64,000 nt of DNA from Providencia stuartii (GCA_900455155.1 UGUC01000002.1:1984001-2048000); one strand, 5' to 3'. Positions 1 to 10,537 are shown, numbered from the stretch's first letter. A program made the numbers and translations. Notes: generated by a model not told the origin, from the sequence alone.

Positions 1-993
1 ACCATGCTGAAGTTTTTAGCGAAAACCAAGATATTGTTGTCGCGACAACAGGCCGCTTGCTTCAATACATCAAAGAAGAAAATTTTGACTGCCGCGCCGT
101 TGAAATCCTTATCCTTGATGAAGCTGATCGCATGCTCGACATGGGCTTTGCCAATGATATTGAAACAATTGCAGGTGAAACACGCTGGCGTAAACAAACT
201 ATGCTGTTCTCTGCTACCCTTGAAGGCGAAGCTATTCGTGATTTTTCTGAACGACTGCTAGAAGATCCTGTTGAAATTGATGCCGAATCGTCACGTCGCG
301 AACGTAAAAAAAATACAACAGTTTTACTATCGTGCCGATAATTTAGAACACAAAACAGCCTTGTTGTGCCATCTGCTAAAACAAGAGGATGTGACTAAGT
401 CCATTGTTTTTGTTCGTAAGCGTGAGCGTGTCCGTGAAGTCGTACAATGGTTACGAGATGCAGGTATTGAGTCTTGTTACCTTGAAGGAGAAATGGCTCA
501 AGCGAAACGTAATGAAGCCGTTCGTCGTTTAGTGACAGGGCAAGTCAAAGTACTCGTAGCGACCGATGTTGCATCGCGAGGACTTGATATCGATAATGTC
601 AGTCATGTCTTTAACTTTGACATGTCGCGCACCGCTGATGTGTATCTCCACCGTATTGGTCGTACAGGTCGAGCAGGCCGCAAAGGCACCGCTATTTCAC
701 TGATAGAAGCTCATGACTATCCGCTGTTCGGTAAAGTCAGCCGTTATATTGAAGACTCCATTAAAATGCGAGTCATCGATAGTCTACGCCCAAGCACCAA
801 AGCACCTTCAGAATCTATGATGAATAAACCAAAACCATCTAAGAAAGTGCTCGCAAAACGTAAAGAGAAAAAGAAAAAAGAAGAAGAGTCCAAAAAGAAA
901 ACCAAAGTTCGTCATCGTGACAAAAAGAACATTGGCAAACGCCGTAAACCAAATTCCTCTTCTACGACACCAACTCGCGATAACGCTGAATAA
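1..993 (+). CDS. srmB: ATP-dependent DEAD-box RNA helicase SrmB (5' end outside window, one frameshift)
   Basis: This is the C-terminal two thirds of SrmB, a helicase that helps early assembly of the 50S ribosomal subunit. The visible order is TTGRL, the DEAD box (DEADRMLD), the SAT motif (FSATL), motif IV (SIVFVRKR), motif V (VATDVASRG), motif VI (HRIGRTGRAGR) and a Lys/Arg-rich tail typical of SrmB. The frame breaks in an A8 run at 306-313. Removing one A restores RERKKIQQFYYRAD, which closely follows the E. coli protein, so an indel error is likelier than a real lesion. The family assignment is very secure. Confidence 0.95.
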
Positions 994-1001
994 TGCAACT
1001 A

Positions 1002-1022
1002 ACGGGCTACGGCCCGTTTTTT
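1002..1022 (+). terminator. Rho-independent terminator after srmB
   Basis: A GC-rich stem (ACGGGC / GCCCGT) is followed by six T, starting 9 nt after the srmB stop codon. It lies between convergent srmB and the lipase gene. Confidence 0.8.
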
Positions 1023-2479
1023 ATTGCATCATTATCATCTGCAATTTTTCACGCATTCTTTTTCCTTGCGCAGATAACATATCCACTTTAATCATATGGT
1101 TTACTAAAACATCACGGCAATCATACCCCTGATAGTTTTTAATACGCCAATCAGCACCTTGGCTCAGTAAAAACTCAGCAACTGATAATGCATGGCTCCC
1201 TAATGCATCATGTAACGATGTGTTACCTAAATCATCTACTGCGTTGATTTCTACCCCTTCAGCTAATAAAACTTCCAGTTGCTCTAACCTTCCTGACTGC
1301 GCCGCTAAATGCAAATAGGTGCGATTTTGTGGCAATGACGTTTTTCTGATTTCATCTGTATAAGCAGAACTCAGAAGAATTTTCATAAAGCGAGGATCAG
1401 TCGAACGAACGGCATACCCTAGTAGCTCATTAAAATTCGCTGGTTTATTTCTCATTGAAAGCAAGGTAGAAAATTCAGTCACATTGCCTTGCTTAATACT
1501 CTTTTCACAGCTGTTTTGCCAATCTGCCAGAGTGCTGTCATGACTCAATGCAAAATTGCAGCTAAATTCTTCTAACTGTGTATTAAAATCATCATTAACC
1601 ATCGCCTGTTTATTTACCCACGGTGTAAAATGACACATCATTTTGAGAATTTTTGGCATCGTATGGGCGATAAAGTTACGTGTTAACAGACGATGAGGGA
1701 GCCAATCCCGCCACGTTTTTTCCCCTTTATAGTAATCCAACACAATTTTGTTACCTAAGGCGGGAGGAAATGGCATCACTGACTGCAACAAATCTAACCA
1801 ATCATAACGAACCACATAAAAGCGAACGAGACCATCCTTTGCCACTTGTTTTGCGGTGTCGTAATCCATACCAATCTGCTTGATAGTATTCGCAGAAACA
1901 CCAGCAGAGCTAAAGGCGATGCAAGGTGTCTGGCTTGCAAGAGCTGCAAATGTGGCTAATCCGCCGCCTAAAGAGTGACCTATACAAATCATATTCCCTT
2001 TAGAGACCCGATGTAGAATGTTGGTTAAATTTACCGCTTGAAAATATTGCGGTTCAAAGTAGCCCAGCCCTTGTCGTAAAATCAGCATAGAAATCAACGA
2101 GTTCATCAGAACCAGCAAAACTAATAATATACAAATCATTAAAGCGACAAATATTAGCTTCAAAACCTGTTGATTTATCGCGTAGTAAGCTTGGATCAAT
2201 GCCAATTTCTTTGAGTTGCAGAGCATTAAGGCGCTCAACACCATGCAGATTTTTCCAATCTTTAAGATAGACCCCATAAGCAATTAACCCAATAAGATAA
2301 TCATGCGATTGAGCATGTGGGCCTAAAAGTTGTTTTGGCGATAGCGTCTGCGTCCATTGATTTTGTTCAGAGCACAGTGCCAATACACCACTTTTTCTCT
2401 GATAGATACTAATGCTTTCTTTAATTAACGATATTTCATTTAATGAGTTAGTTTGGATACTCTGATTGATAGAAGACAT
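1021..2479 (-). CDS. Class 3 lipase-like protein with C-terminal ankyrin repeats (one frameshift)
   Basis: The N-terminal part has an alpha/beta-hydrolase lipase core with the nucleophile elbow GHSLGGG and an upstream DLRQGLG segment typical of class 3 lipases. The last ~130 residues hold ankyrin repeats (TYLHLAAQSGRLEQLEVLL, NTSLHDALG). The two frames meet at an A4 run (2078-2081 on +). One base fewer gives a continuous protein of about 485 residues. The start at 2479 has a GGGGAGAG ribosome site. No signal peptide is evident. The gene sits between srmB and grcA, where E. coli has unrelated genes. The substrate is unknown. A secreted phospholipase effector is one possibility, but nothing nearby proves it. 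Confidence 0.75.
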
Positions 2480-2570
2480 AGACTCTCCCCATTGAAGATG
2501 TGATAAGGGAGATCATTAAAGGCGAAATTTCAGCAGGGAAAAAAGAATGTACTTTATTAGAGAAGAATAA

Positions 2571-2598
2571 AAAAAGCCATTGAATTCAATGGCTTTTT
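2571..2598 (-). terminator. Terminator of grcA
   Basis: A near-perfect inverted repeat (AAAAAGCCATTGAA and its complement) with T-runs on both strands. It lies just downstream of the leftward grcA gene and before the lipase start, so it can work in either direction. Confidence 0.75.
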
Positions 2599-2642
2599 GA
2601 ATTAATTTTAAACTAATACTTCTACCTTGAACAATACAACAA

Positions 2643-3027
2643 TTACAGGCTTTCAGTAAAAGTACGAGTGATCACGTCACGTTGTTGTTCTGGTGTCAGA
2701 GAGTTAAAACGCACTGCATAACCAGAAACACGAATTGTTAACTGTGGATATTTTTCAGGGTTTTTCACCGCATCTTCTAAGGTTTCACGGCTTAAAACGT
2801 TGACATTCAGGTGTTGACCACCTTCAACACGGACTGTTGGCTTAACTTCTAAAGGTACTTCACGGTACTCCAAAAGCACCTAACTCATCCTTAGCAACAA
2901 TTTGTCCTTCGTTATAATCTGCTTTTGCACAAACACAACGCGCTTCATTTTTCTCTTCATCAAGTAACCAAAAAGAGTTCAATAGCGCTGCATTGTCAGT
3001 TTTAGTAATTTGAATACCAGTAATCAT
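2643..3027 (-). CDS. grcA: Autonomous glycyl radical cofactor GrcA (one frameshift)
   Basis: GrcA (YfiD) replaces the damaged glycyl-radical domain of pyruvate formate-lyase, so that cleavage of pyruvate continues after oxygen damage. The C-terminal glycyl-radical motif RVSGYAVRF and the ending [17 protein letters not shown] are almost identical to E. coli. The N-terminus MITGIQITK lies in another frame. The frames join at an A4 run (2872-2875 on +), where removing one base gives GALEYREVP. The ATG at 3025-3027 is preceded by GGAGGT. Restored length is about 127 residues, as in the family. A perfect FNR box lies ~120 bp upstream, fitting anaerobic induction. Confidence 0.95.
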
Positions 3028-3143
3028 GTCGACCTCCACGTTCGGGTAGGATTGGGATCAATCCACTCATTTGACTGCCAATAAAATATTTGGTCTAACC
3101 AATGTTTCTACACACTATATACCAGCTAGAACCCTCAGCTTCT

Positions 3144-3157
3144 TTGATATTTATCAA
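3144..3157 (-). promoter_or_regulatory. FNR box upstream of grcA
   Basis: TTGAT-ATTT-ATCAA is a perfect match to the FNR consensus TTGATnnnnATCAA, 117 bp before the grcA start. E. coli grcA is known to be activated by FNR. The rest of the 3028-3348 interval is very AT-rich, serves the divergent grcA and ung promoters and shows no gene. Confidence 0.75.
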
Positions 3158-3348
3158 CAATTTCAAGGGGTAATTAACCGTCATTCACCCAACACTATGT
3201 TTTAAATCAATTTTTATTATTTATAAAAATCAATTTTTTTAGTTATTTTTAAAAAATTTTTTTAATCAAATAGACAAAAGCTCGCCTTTATCTCTTGGGT
3301 CTTAAACTGTAAGCTTATAGACATAATTTGTTTGTTATAGGAATTTTC

Positions 3349-4032
3349 ATGTCAAACACACCTACTTGGCACGACGTCATTGGCTCAGAAAAAACACAGG
3401 CTTATTTTAAAGACACGCTTGCCTATGTGGCGAACGAACGTCAAAAAGGAAAAATTATTTATCCCCCCACAGCAAGATGTGTTTAACGCCTTTAGATATA
3501 CCGAGCTTGCCGATGTTAAAGTCGTCATTTTGGGTCAAGATCCTTATCATGGTCCGGGTCAAGCCCATGGCTTATCTTTCTCAGTTCTTCCGGGAATTAA
3601 GCCCCCCTCCCTCATTGGTCAATATGTACAAAGAGTTAGAAAACGACATCCCTGAGTTTAAACGCCCCCAATCATGGCTATCTACTGAGTTGGGCGCAAC
3701 AAGGGGTACTCTTGTTAAATACAGTATTAACCGTAGAGCAAGGCAATGCGCACTCTCATGCCCATTTAGGGTGGGAAACTTTTACAGATAAAGTGATTGC
3801 TGCCATTAATGAGCATAGAGAAGGCGTTGTTTTCTTGTTGTGGGGTTCACATGCCCAAAAGAAAGGCCGTATCATTGATACTAAGCGCCATCATGTACTA
3901 AAAGCCCCTCACCCATCGCCGTTGTCAGCTCACCGGGGTTTTTTAGGTTGTGGGCACTTCTCACAAACGAATCAACTATTGCAGCAGCAAGGGCTTGAAG
4001 CCATCGATTGGACGCCTGTTATCGAAGCTTAA
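3349..4032 (+). CDS. ung: Uracil-DNA glycosylase (three frameshifts)
   Basis: Ung removes uracil from DNA in base-excision repair. The start at 3349 gives [20 protein letters not shown]. The active-site block [14 protein letters not shown], the [11 protein letters not shown] block and the [11 protein letters not shown] block are all present. Three C-runs (3463-3468, 3602-3607, 3665-3669) each appear one base too long. Shortening each restores a single protein of ~227 residues matching the E. coli enzyme (229). Three independent single-C insertions in one gene point to sequencing error. As written, the gene could not make active enzyme. Confidence 0.95.
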
Positions 4033-4050
4033 CTTTTTTGAGTGACAAAA

Positions 4051-4079
4051 AAACCGGGTCGCTATTGCTCACCCGGTTT
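4051..4079. terminator. Bidirectional terminator between ung and grpE
   Basis: The stem AAACCGGGT / ACCCGGTTT with A/T tracts on both sides separates the convergent ung (+) and grpE (-) genes. Confidence 0.8.
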
Positions 4080-4098
4080 CAATTTAGTTATGCGTTAA

Positions 4099-4691
4099 TT
4101 ACTTAGAAACGATAACCATTGCAGGTCTTAATAAGCGACCGTTTAAAAGATAACCTTTTTGCATCACATCAATCACTTGGTTTTGGTTGATGGTCAGGCG
4201 ATTCAACCATTGTCATTGCCTGATGGACTTCAGGGTTAAAGGCCACATTGGACTCACCAACGACTTCAATACCAAATTTCCCGACAGCACTTAAAAAGGT
4301 TTTAAGAGTTAAATCTAAGCCTTCTAACATTGCTTTTGATGTTTCGCTTTCATGATCAGCGGCATCAATAGCACGTTCTAAGTTATCAATCACGGGTAAC
4401 AACTCATTTTGAAAATTTTTCAAGCGCAAATTTATGCGCTTTTTCAATATCTTGCTCCGTACGGCGACGGATATTTTCAATTTCAGCATGTGCACGTAGC
4501 ATCGCTTCGCGCTCCACTTTTTGTGACGCTGCGAGTTGTTCTTCAAGCTCAGCAATACGCGCTGCTAACGCTTGTACTTCTGCCTGTGGATCCGCCTGCT
4601 GCGCTTCTTGCTCTTGCTCTAACTCCGACTTTTGCTCTTCATTTAGCTCAGGGGCTTGCTCATCATGCATGTTTTGTTCTTTACTACTCAT
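4099..4691 (-). CDS. grpE: Nucleotide exchange factor GrpE (two frameshifts)
   Basis: GrpE releases ADP from DnaK in the Hsp70 cycle. The protein begins [17 protein letters not shown], followed by a Glu/Gln-rich segment and a long coiled coil, then the core [14 protein letters not shown] and [11 protein letters not shown], and ends RPAMVIVSK. Two runs break the frame: near 4412-4420 (+ strand A4/T5) and at 4181-4184. Removing one base at each restores ~197 residues, the normal length. grpE is essential in E. coli, so real disruption is implausible. A heat-shock-type promoter precedes it. Confidence 0.95.
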
Positions 4692-4736
4692 GAATTTCTC
4701 CGCGTATTTAGCATTAATCCCATTTATTAGAGTATT

Positions 4737-4762
4737 ATGGGGATATAAAACAGGGATTCAAG
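4737..4762 (-). promoter_or_regulatory. Sigma-32 (heat-shock) promoter of grpE
   Basis: On the minus strand CTTGAA is followed, after 14 nt, by CCCCATAAT. This matches the RpoH consensus (CTTGAA, then CCCCATnT) and lies ~50 bp before the grpE start. E. coli grpE is a classical RpoH target. Confidence 0.75.
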
Positions 4763-4774
4763 GGACGTCACGCA

Positions 4775-5692
4775 ATGAGAGGCCAAAAAATTATGCGTAA
4801 GGGTAATAACACGCAAAAAACAAATTTTCGAACTATCGGTATTGTGGGGCATCCACGTCATCCCGAAGCTTTAGCGACCCATGAATTAATCTATAATTGG
4901 CTATTATCTAAAAATTATCATGCCATTATTGATAAACAAGTGGCCAAAGATTTAAAACTACAAAATGCGAACACAGGTAACCTTACAGAGATTGGTCAAC
5001 AGGCTGATTTAGTTATTGTTGTTGGCGGTGACGGCAACATGCTAGGGGCTGCTAGAATTCTATCTCGCTACAATAATAAAGTGATTGGTGTTAACCGCGG
5101 GAACCTTGGATTTCTCACTGATCTTGATCCTGATAATGCTTTACAGCAATTATCTCGCGTGTTGGATGGCGAATATCATGAAGAACAACGTTTTTTGCTG
5201 GAAGCACAAGTAATAAAACCGAATCAGAAAGCACGAAAAAGTAGCGCAATTAATGAGGTGGTATTACACCCCGGTAAAGTCGCTCATATGATTGAATTCG
5301 AAGTGTACATTGATGATCGTTTTGCCTTTTCACAACGCTCTGATGGGTTAATTATCGCCACTCCGACAGGCTCGACAGCCTATTCACTCTCTGCTGGAGG
5401 GCCAATTCTCACACCAAATCTTGATGCAATTGTACTCGTCCCTATGTTCCCACATACGCTCTCTTCACGCCCATTAGTGATCAGCAGTGATAGTCGTATT
5501 CGCCTGAAATTTTTACGCAGTAATATTGACTATGAAGTGAGCTGTGATAGCCAAATCATGCTTCCTATACAAGATGGTGAAGAAGTCGTCATACAGCGTA
5601 GTAATAAAAGTTTAAATCTTATTCACCCAAAAGATTATAACTATTTCAATACGTTAAGCTCAAAATTAGGCTGGGCCAAAAAAACTTTCTAA
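4775..5692 (+). CDS. nadK: NAD kinase
   Basis: NadK phosphorylates NAD to NADP in the cytoplasm. The intact 305-residue protein has the kinase signature [13 protein letters not shown], then [36 protein letters not shown], and the conserved [16 protein letters not shown] block. The C-terminus [17 protein letters not shown] matches E. coli. The E. coli protein is shorter (292), so the ATG at 4793 is an alternative start. Both ATGs have a purine-rich stretch upstream. It is divergent from grpE, as in E. coli. Confidence 0.96.
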   Translation: MRGQKIMRKGNNTQKTNFRTIGIVGHPRHPEALATHELIYNWLLSKNYHAIIDKQVAKDLKLQNANTGNLTEIGQQADLVIVVGGDGNMLGAARILSRYNNKVIGVNRGNLGFLTDLDPDNALQQLSRVLDGEYHEEQRFLLEAQVIKPNQKARKSSAINEVVLHPGKVAHMIEFEVYIDDRFAFSQRSDGLIIATPTGSTAYSLSAGGPILTPNLDAIVLVPMFPHTLSSRPLVISSDSRIRLKFLRSNIDYEVSCDSQIMLPIQDGEEVVIQRSNKSLNLIHPKDYNYFNTLSSKLGWAKKTF

Positions 5693-5711
5693 TTTTTTTC
5701 ATCTGCCTCTT

Positions 5712-5753
5712 TACTGTATAAAAAAACAGGATACACTGTATACAAACACAGGT
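5712..5753 (+). promoter_or_regulatory. Tandem LexA (SOS) boxes of recN
   Basis: Two perfect CTGT-N8-ACAG boxes lie just before recN: CTGTATAAAAAAACAG (5714-5729) and CTGTATACAAACACAG (5736-5751). Multiple LexA boxes at recN are known in enterics and give tight repression with strong SOS induction. Confidence 0.9.
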
Positions 5754-5777
5754 GTGTATTTTCACAGGAGAGCGCAG

Positions 5778-7440
5778 ATGCTTACCCAACTTACCATTAA
5801 TAATTTTTGCTATCGTTCGTGATCTGGAAATCGATTTTCGTAGCGGTATGACCACAATTACAGGTGAAACTGGTGCAGGTAAATCTATCGCTATTGATGC
5901 ACTTGGTCTCTGCTTAGGTAGCCGCGGCGATGCCAATATGGTACGTCCCGGCGCACAACGCGCTGACTTATGTGCACGCTTCTCCTTAGTGGATGCAGAT
6001 ATGGCTGCCAAGTGGCTCATTGAACATGAACTTGATAATCAAAGTGAATGTCTTTTACGGCGTACCATTACGTTAGATGGCCGTTCACGTGGTTTTATTA
6101 ATGGTACAGCGGTGCCACTTTCACAGCTTCGTGAACTGGGCGCTCTGCTTATCCAAATCCATGGGCAACACGCACATCAGCTTTTACTCGATAATAACCA
6201 TCAGAAATCACTGCTGGATGCCTACGCCAATCAACAAGAGCGTCTCTTACAAATGAAACACGCATGGCAAAAGTGGCATGATTCATGCCAACAGCTCGCC
6301 ATGTTTCAAAAACAGATGCAAGAGCGTGAGTCGCGTCAACAGTTGCTTGATTATCATTTAAAAGAATTAGCTGAGTTTTCACCTGTTCAAGGTGAATTTG
6401 AAAGTATTGAGCAGGAATATAAGCAACTCGCTAATTACGGGCAGTTTTTAACGCTTGGGCAAAATGCCATGCAAATAATGTCCGAGAGTGATGATGCTAA
6501 TATTTTGAGTTTACTCAACAGCGCCAAGCATGAATTAGCCGAGCTAGCATCCCTTGATACTAAATTTTCTAGTCTACTCGATATGCTAGAAGAAGCATCT
6601 ATTCAAGTCAGCGAGGCAAGCGATGAGTTAAGGCATTATTGTGATCAGTATGAATTGGATCCTAATCGCTTGTATGAACTTGAACAGCGTATATCAAAAC
6701 AAATTAGCCTTGCTCGTAAACATCATATTATGCCAGAGGCATTACCTGAGCTTTATCAGCAGTTATTAGACGAACAAGAAAAAATAGCCAACCAAAATGA
6801 AGATTGTGAAATGCTAAGTGAGCAAGTTCACCAAGATCATCAACATGCGATGGCTTGTGCTCAAGATCTGCACCAAGTTCGTTTAGAGTATGCTCAAGAA
6901 CTGAGTCAACTGATCACTAATAGTATGCATCAACTTTCTATGCCTCATGGTCGGTTTACTATTGATGTTAAGTTTACCCCTGAGCATCTACAGCCAGATG
7001 GGGCAAGCAAGGTGGAGTTCAATGTCACAACAAACCCAGGGCAACCACATCAAGCACTTGCTAAAGTTGCTTCTGGAGGTGAATTATCACGTATCGCATT
7101 GGCTATTCAGGTGATCACAGCGAAAAAAATGGATACACCAGCACTGATTTTTGATGAGGTCGATGTCGGTATTAGCGGCCCAACGGCTGCTATTGTTGGG
7201 CGATTACTCCGTGAATTAGGTGAATCAACCCAAGTCATGTGTGTAACACATCTACCCCAAGTTGCAGGCTGTGGGCACCATCATTTTTATGTCAGTAAAG
7301 AAACGAACGGCATAGAAACCGAAACACATATGCAATTACTTGATAAAAAATCACGTTTACAAGAACTTGCACGTTTATTAGCAGGCAGTGAAGTGACCAA
7401 AAACACATTGGCAAATGCAAAAGAGTTACTTGCCGCATAA
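5778..7440 (+). CDS. recN: DNA repair protein RecN (one frameshift)
   Basis: RecN is an SMC-like ATPase acting in double-strand break repair. The start is the ATG at 5778 ([10 protein letters not shown]) with CAGGAG upstream. The frame breaks at a T5 run (5804-5808), and T4 gives [13 protein letters not shown] as in E. coli. Then follow Walker A GETGAGKS, a long coiled-coil middle, the ABC signature [13 protein letters not shown], Walker [11 protein letters not shown] and the ending ANAKELLAA. Restored length is 553 residues, equal to E. coli. Two LexA boxes indicate SOS control. Confidence 0.96.
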
Positions 7441-7552
7441 ATTTTGACAACTTTTTTGCACTCCTATGGTCTTAGAGTCAATACGGAAGGTTTTAAAATG
7501 TATCAATGTCGATTATCATTGATGTTCTGACTCCAAAAGGAATGAGATATCC

Positions 7553-8032
7553 ATGCGTTATAAACTGTTAACTGCTGCTGCACTATCACTCGCATTAATG
7601 TCATCAGGTTGTTCAATGATGGAGCGTCTGGTCTATCACCCTGACATTAACCAAGGTAATTACCTGACAGCGAAAGATGTTGCTAAGATACAAAAAGGAA
7701 TGACTCAGCAACAGGTCGCGTATACTTTGGGCACACCAATGTTAACCGACCCGTTTGGTACTCAAACTTGGTATTATGTTTTCCGCCAAGAGCTTGGTCA
7801 TGATCCCGTTAAGCAACAAACTTTGACTCTTAGCTTTGACCGTAATGGTATCCTGACTGATATCAAAAATGAGAAGGATCTTTCAGAGCAGGAATCTATG
7901 GAAGCAAAAGAAATTGAAAATGCACAGCCAGTATCTGCTGAGCCTGCTTCTAGCAACACTGAAGCTAGTGAACCTGTTTCAGAGCAGCCACAAACCGCAG
8001 CTCCCGCGACTAAAAAGATGCTAAGCAAATAA
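7553..8032 (+). CDS. bamE: Outer membrane protein assembly factor BamE, long form
   Basis: BamE is a lipoprotein of the BAM complex, which inserts beta-barrel proteins into the outer membrane. A signal peptide ends in the lipobox SSGC (Cys20). The core carries [19 protein letters not shown] and TWYYVFRQ. The protein is 159 residues, against 113 in E. coli. The extra C-terminal ~45 residues are a low-complexity, Glu/Pro/Ala/Ser-rich tail. It lies downstream of recN, as in E. coli. Confidence 0.95.
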   Translation: MRYKLLTAAALSLALMSSGCSMMERLVYHPDINQGNYLTAKDVAKIQKGMTQQQVAYTLGTPMLTDPFGTQTWYYVFRQELGHDPVKQQTLTLSFDRNGILTDIKNEKDLSEQESMEAKEIENAQPVSAEPASSNTEASEPVSEQPQTAAPATKKMLSK

Positions 8033-8633
8033 GCTTGTTAACTGATATTCGTTATCCACTTATTTGTTAATTAGCCTTACAATAGCTACCTGTCATCAAT
8101 ATAAAACAGGTAGTTATTGCTGCTTTAGGCTATCTAAAGAATTCTCAAACCTAGCACTAAATTGCGCTGCGATGAATACAATTAGCCACTTAGCCATTCA
8201 AAGTACGCACTATCAAAACCAAAAACTCTCAATTTGTTCAATAAAAGCTATTTTTACTGCTGCACTCTATTTGACTGGCATCATGAGTATCGCGTATTAC
8301 ATTAATACCGTTTAATCCATCAAGGCACTCATCAACAGGTAATAAAAATTCTCAACTTAATGCAATAGTAAGAGTCTCCCCCCCTATCCTCTATTACACT
8401 AATGCCATTGTCTCTAGTGCTAAGCTCTATTTCATTGGCGTTATTTCGCCAGTGTTCTTCTCATTACCAACAGCGCTTTTCATAGAATGCTGTCAATATA
8501 CTGCGCTTTTGTACTGGCATAATATATGCACCCCAGACATGATAATAGCAAAATTCTTTCATTTGGTTGAAAAGATACTGATTAAGCCGTAATACTACCA
8601 GCCTGATTAAACCATCCAAAAACAGGCAATAAA
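8033..8633. other. Intergenic interval without a convincing gene
   Basis: The 600 bp between bamE and the rnfH terminator hold no recognised gene. An inverted repeat CTACCTGT / ACAGGTAG (8086-8093 and 8106-8113) could be a weak bamE terminator. A possible 83-codon + strand frame at 8064-8315 has no ribosome site and no recognisable sequence, so I do not call it. Confidence 0.5.
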
Positions 8634-8655
8634 AAACCGAGCAAGTACTCGGTTT
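8634..8655 (-). terminator. Terminator of the ratA-rnfH operon
   Basis: A perfect stem AAACCGAG / CTCGGTTT with a 6-nt loop is followed by T residues on the minus strand, 28 nt past the rnfH stop. Confidence 0.75.
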
Positions 8656-8682
8656 AATCACAAAAAAGAGAGTTATTTTTTA

Positions 8683-8968
8683 CTAATCTTTAGATTTTTC
8701 AGCCCGTTTACGGCGTAACTCTTTAGGATCAGCAATAAGAGGCCGATAAATTTCCACTCGGTCACCCTCATTCAACTTATCACTCAGTTTTGCAGGGCGA
8801 CTATAAATACCCACCTTATTTTTTTTTAAGGTCAATATCCGCCCGTAATGCAAGGATACCAGATGCCATTATTGCATCTTCAACTGTAGCACCTTCCATA
8901 ACCTTAACTGGTAATAGATATTGCTTCTCCGGCAAAGCATAAGTGACTTCAACATTTAGCTCAGACAC
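8683..8968 (-). CDS. rnfH: RnfH family ubiquitin-like protein (one frameshift)
   Basis: A small beta-grasp protein encoded beside ratA in many proteobacteria; its role is not settled. The reading [19 protein letters not shown] continues to DIDLKK, breaks at a T9 run (8819-8827 on +), and resumes as [15 protein letters not shown] and [26 protein letters not shown]. One base fewer makes it continuous (~94 residues). The start is GTG at 8966-8968, overlapping the ratA stop, which implies translational coupling. Confidence 0.92.
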
Positions 8969-9395
8969 TATAGATATCCTTCGCTCTCAACGTAAAAGCT
9001 TGTACCATGTTATTCGCAAGTTCTTTAAAGATTTTGCCAAATGCAAGTTCAATCAGCTTATTAGTAAACTCAAAATCAAGATGGAATTCTATCTTACAAG
9101 CATCTGGGCTTAGAGGTATAAAGCGCCATCCTCCCGTTAGTTTACTAAAAGGCCCTTCAACCAATTGCATATGGATACCCTTGTTATCCTCTAACACATT
9201 TTTGGTTACAAAGGTCTTACTGATACCTGCTTTTGAAACCTCAACAGAAGCGGTCATTTCATCATCACTATGACTAATCACCCGACTACCTACACATCCA
9301 GGCAAGAAGCTTGGATATGCAATGACATCATTAACAAGTTTATACATTTGTTCCGCGCTAAATGGGACTAACGCAGAGCGACTAATCTGTGGCAT
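8961..9395 (-). CDS. ratA: Ribosome association toxin / coenzyme Q-binding START-like protein RatA
   Basis: A START-fold (COQ10-like) protein. RatA was reported to block 70S association in E. coli, while homologues bind quinone lipids. The start [18 protein letters not shown] at 9393-9395 matches the family; a longer upstream reading has no support. Conserved [19 protein letters not shown] and [10 protein letters not shown] are present. Length is 144 residues. It is the first gene of the leftward ratA-rnfH pair, divergent from smpB. Confidence 0.92.
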   Translation of the reverse strand: MPQISRSALVPFSAEQMYKLVNDVIAYPSFLPGCVGSRVISHSDDEMTASVEVSKAGISKTFVTKNVLEDNKGIHMQLVEGPFSKLTGGWRFIPLSPDACKIEFHLDFEFTNKLIELAFGKIFKELANNMVQAFTLRAKDIYSV

Positions 9396-9549
9396 ATCAA
9401 TTCCTATCCCCAAAAACTGCCCATATAATACCACTATTGATTGGTTAAACAAAAAACAAAACGGATTAAGCACAATAATTGCACAATCGGCACATTTTTA
9501 AACACGGAAAGATTTATTTCACTTCAGCTTACAGTATAATGAACAAACT

Positions 9550-10032
9550 ATGACAAAGAAAAAAGCTTATAAACCTGGTTCGGCAACTATTGCCCTAAAC
9601 AAACGTGCTCGCCACGAGTATTCTATCGAAGATGAATTCGAGGCTGGCTTGTCCCTACAAGGTTGGGAAGTAAAATCGCTCCGTGCTGGTAAAGCGAACA
9701 TTGGTGATAGCTATGTCCTGCTTAGGGATGGTGAAGCCTATTTATTTGGTGCGAATATCACACCTTTAAATGTTGCATCCTCTCACGTAGTTTGTGACCC
9801 AACACGCAGCAGAAAGTTGTTACTGAACCAACGAGAATTAGACACCCTTTATGGTCGCGTAAACCGTGAAGGTTATACTGTCGTTGCTCTTTCTTTATAT
9901 TGGAAAAATGCTTGGTGCAAAGTCAAAATTGGCGTTGCAAAAGGTAAAAAAGCACACGACAAACGTTCTGATATTAAAGAACGCGAATGGAAACTAGATA
10001 AAGCACGTATAATGAAACATTCTAATCGCTAA
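9550..10032 (+). CDS. smpB: SsrA-binding protein SmpB
   Basis: SmpB delivers tmRNA to stalled ribosomes. The intact 160-residue protein has [34 protein letters not shown] and the basic tail [21 protein letters not shown]. It lies immediately upstream of ssrA, its RNA partner, as in E. coli. Confidence 0.97.
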   Translation: MTKKKAYKPGSATIALNKRARHEYSIEDEFEAGLSLQGWEVKSLRAGKANIGDSYVLLRDGEAYLFGANITPLNVASSHVVCDPTRSRKLLLNQRELDTLYGRVNREGYTVVALSLYWKNAWCKVKIGVAKGKKAHDKRSDIKEREWKLDKARIMKHSNR

Positions 10033-10055
10033 GTTCTAGCTTTTTAGAGTATTTT

Positions 10056-10072
10056 TCTGTTATACTGCACTT
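10056..10072 (+). promoter_or_regulatory. Promoter of ssrA
   Basis: An extended -10 (TGTTATACT, hexamer at 10061-10066) lies ~15 nt before the mature 5' end. The -35 is weak. Confidence 0.5.
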
Positions 10073-10080
10073 AACAACTT

Positions 10081-10444
10081 GGGGCTGATTCTGGATTCGA
10101 CGGGATTTGCGAAACCCAAGGTGCATGCCGAGGGGCGGTTGGCCTCGATAAAAGCCGCAAAAAAATAGTCGCAAACGACGAAAACTACGCACTAGCAGCT
10201 TAATAACCTGCATAGAGCCCTCTCTCCCTAGCCTCCGCTCTTAGGACGGGGATCAAGAGAGGTCAAACCCAAAAGAGATCGCGTGGATGCCTTGCCTGGG
10301 GTTGAAGCGTTAAATTTAATCAGGATAGTTTGTTGGTGGCGTGTCTGTCCGCAGCTGGCAAATGAATTTAAAGACTAGACTAAGCATGTAGTACCGAGGA
10401 TGTAGAAATTTCGGACGCGGGTTCAACTCCCGCCAGCTCCACCA
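10081..10444 (+). ncRNA. ssrA: Transfer-messenger RNA (tmRNA, SsrA)
   Basis: tmRNA rescues stalled ribosomes and adds a degradation tag. The 5' end GGGGCTGATTCTGGATTCGA and the 3' T-arm and acceptor ending CCACCA are canonical. The tag frame at 10171-10203 reads ANDENYALAA then TAA, as in E. coli. An A7 run precedes the tag, where I recall A6 in E. coli. The 3' end is the attachment site of the prophage; the gene stays intact because the prophage carries a copy of this end. Confidence 0.97.
10417..10437 (+). repeat. attL core (21 bp) in ssrA
   Basis: The core runs from GCGGGTTCAA to CCCGCCAGC and is identical to 53917-53937. Beyond it the two copies stay similar through CCACCAAATT with a one-base gap. 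Confidence 0.9.
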
Positions 10445-10454
10445 AATTTGGTGG

Positions 10455-10519
10455 GTCAGTGATAGGACAGCAGGTTTAAAAACAAGGAGTTAGCAAACCT
10501 GATAGGACTACACACTGAC
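10455..10519 (+). repeat. Nested inverted repeat just inside attL
   Basis: The outer arms are GTCAGTG (10455) and CACTGAC (10513). The inner arms are CAGGTTT (10471) and AAACCTG (10495). The octamer GATAGGAC occurs on both sides (10461 and 10501). The block directly follows the tmRNA 3' end and could be a recombination-protein site or an RNA structure. Confidence 0.55.
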
Positions 10520-10537
10520 AACATTAAGACTAGAAAG

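Noticed and set aside
4409..4693. + strand frame opposite grpE
   Set aside because: Antisense shadow of the Glu/Gln-rich grpE N-terminus.
8064..8315. 83-codon + strand frame after bamE
   Set aside because: No ribosome site and no recognisable sequence; it overlaps a probable terminator repeat.
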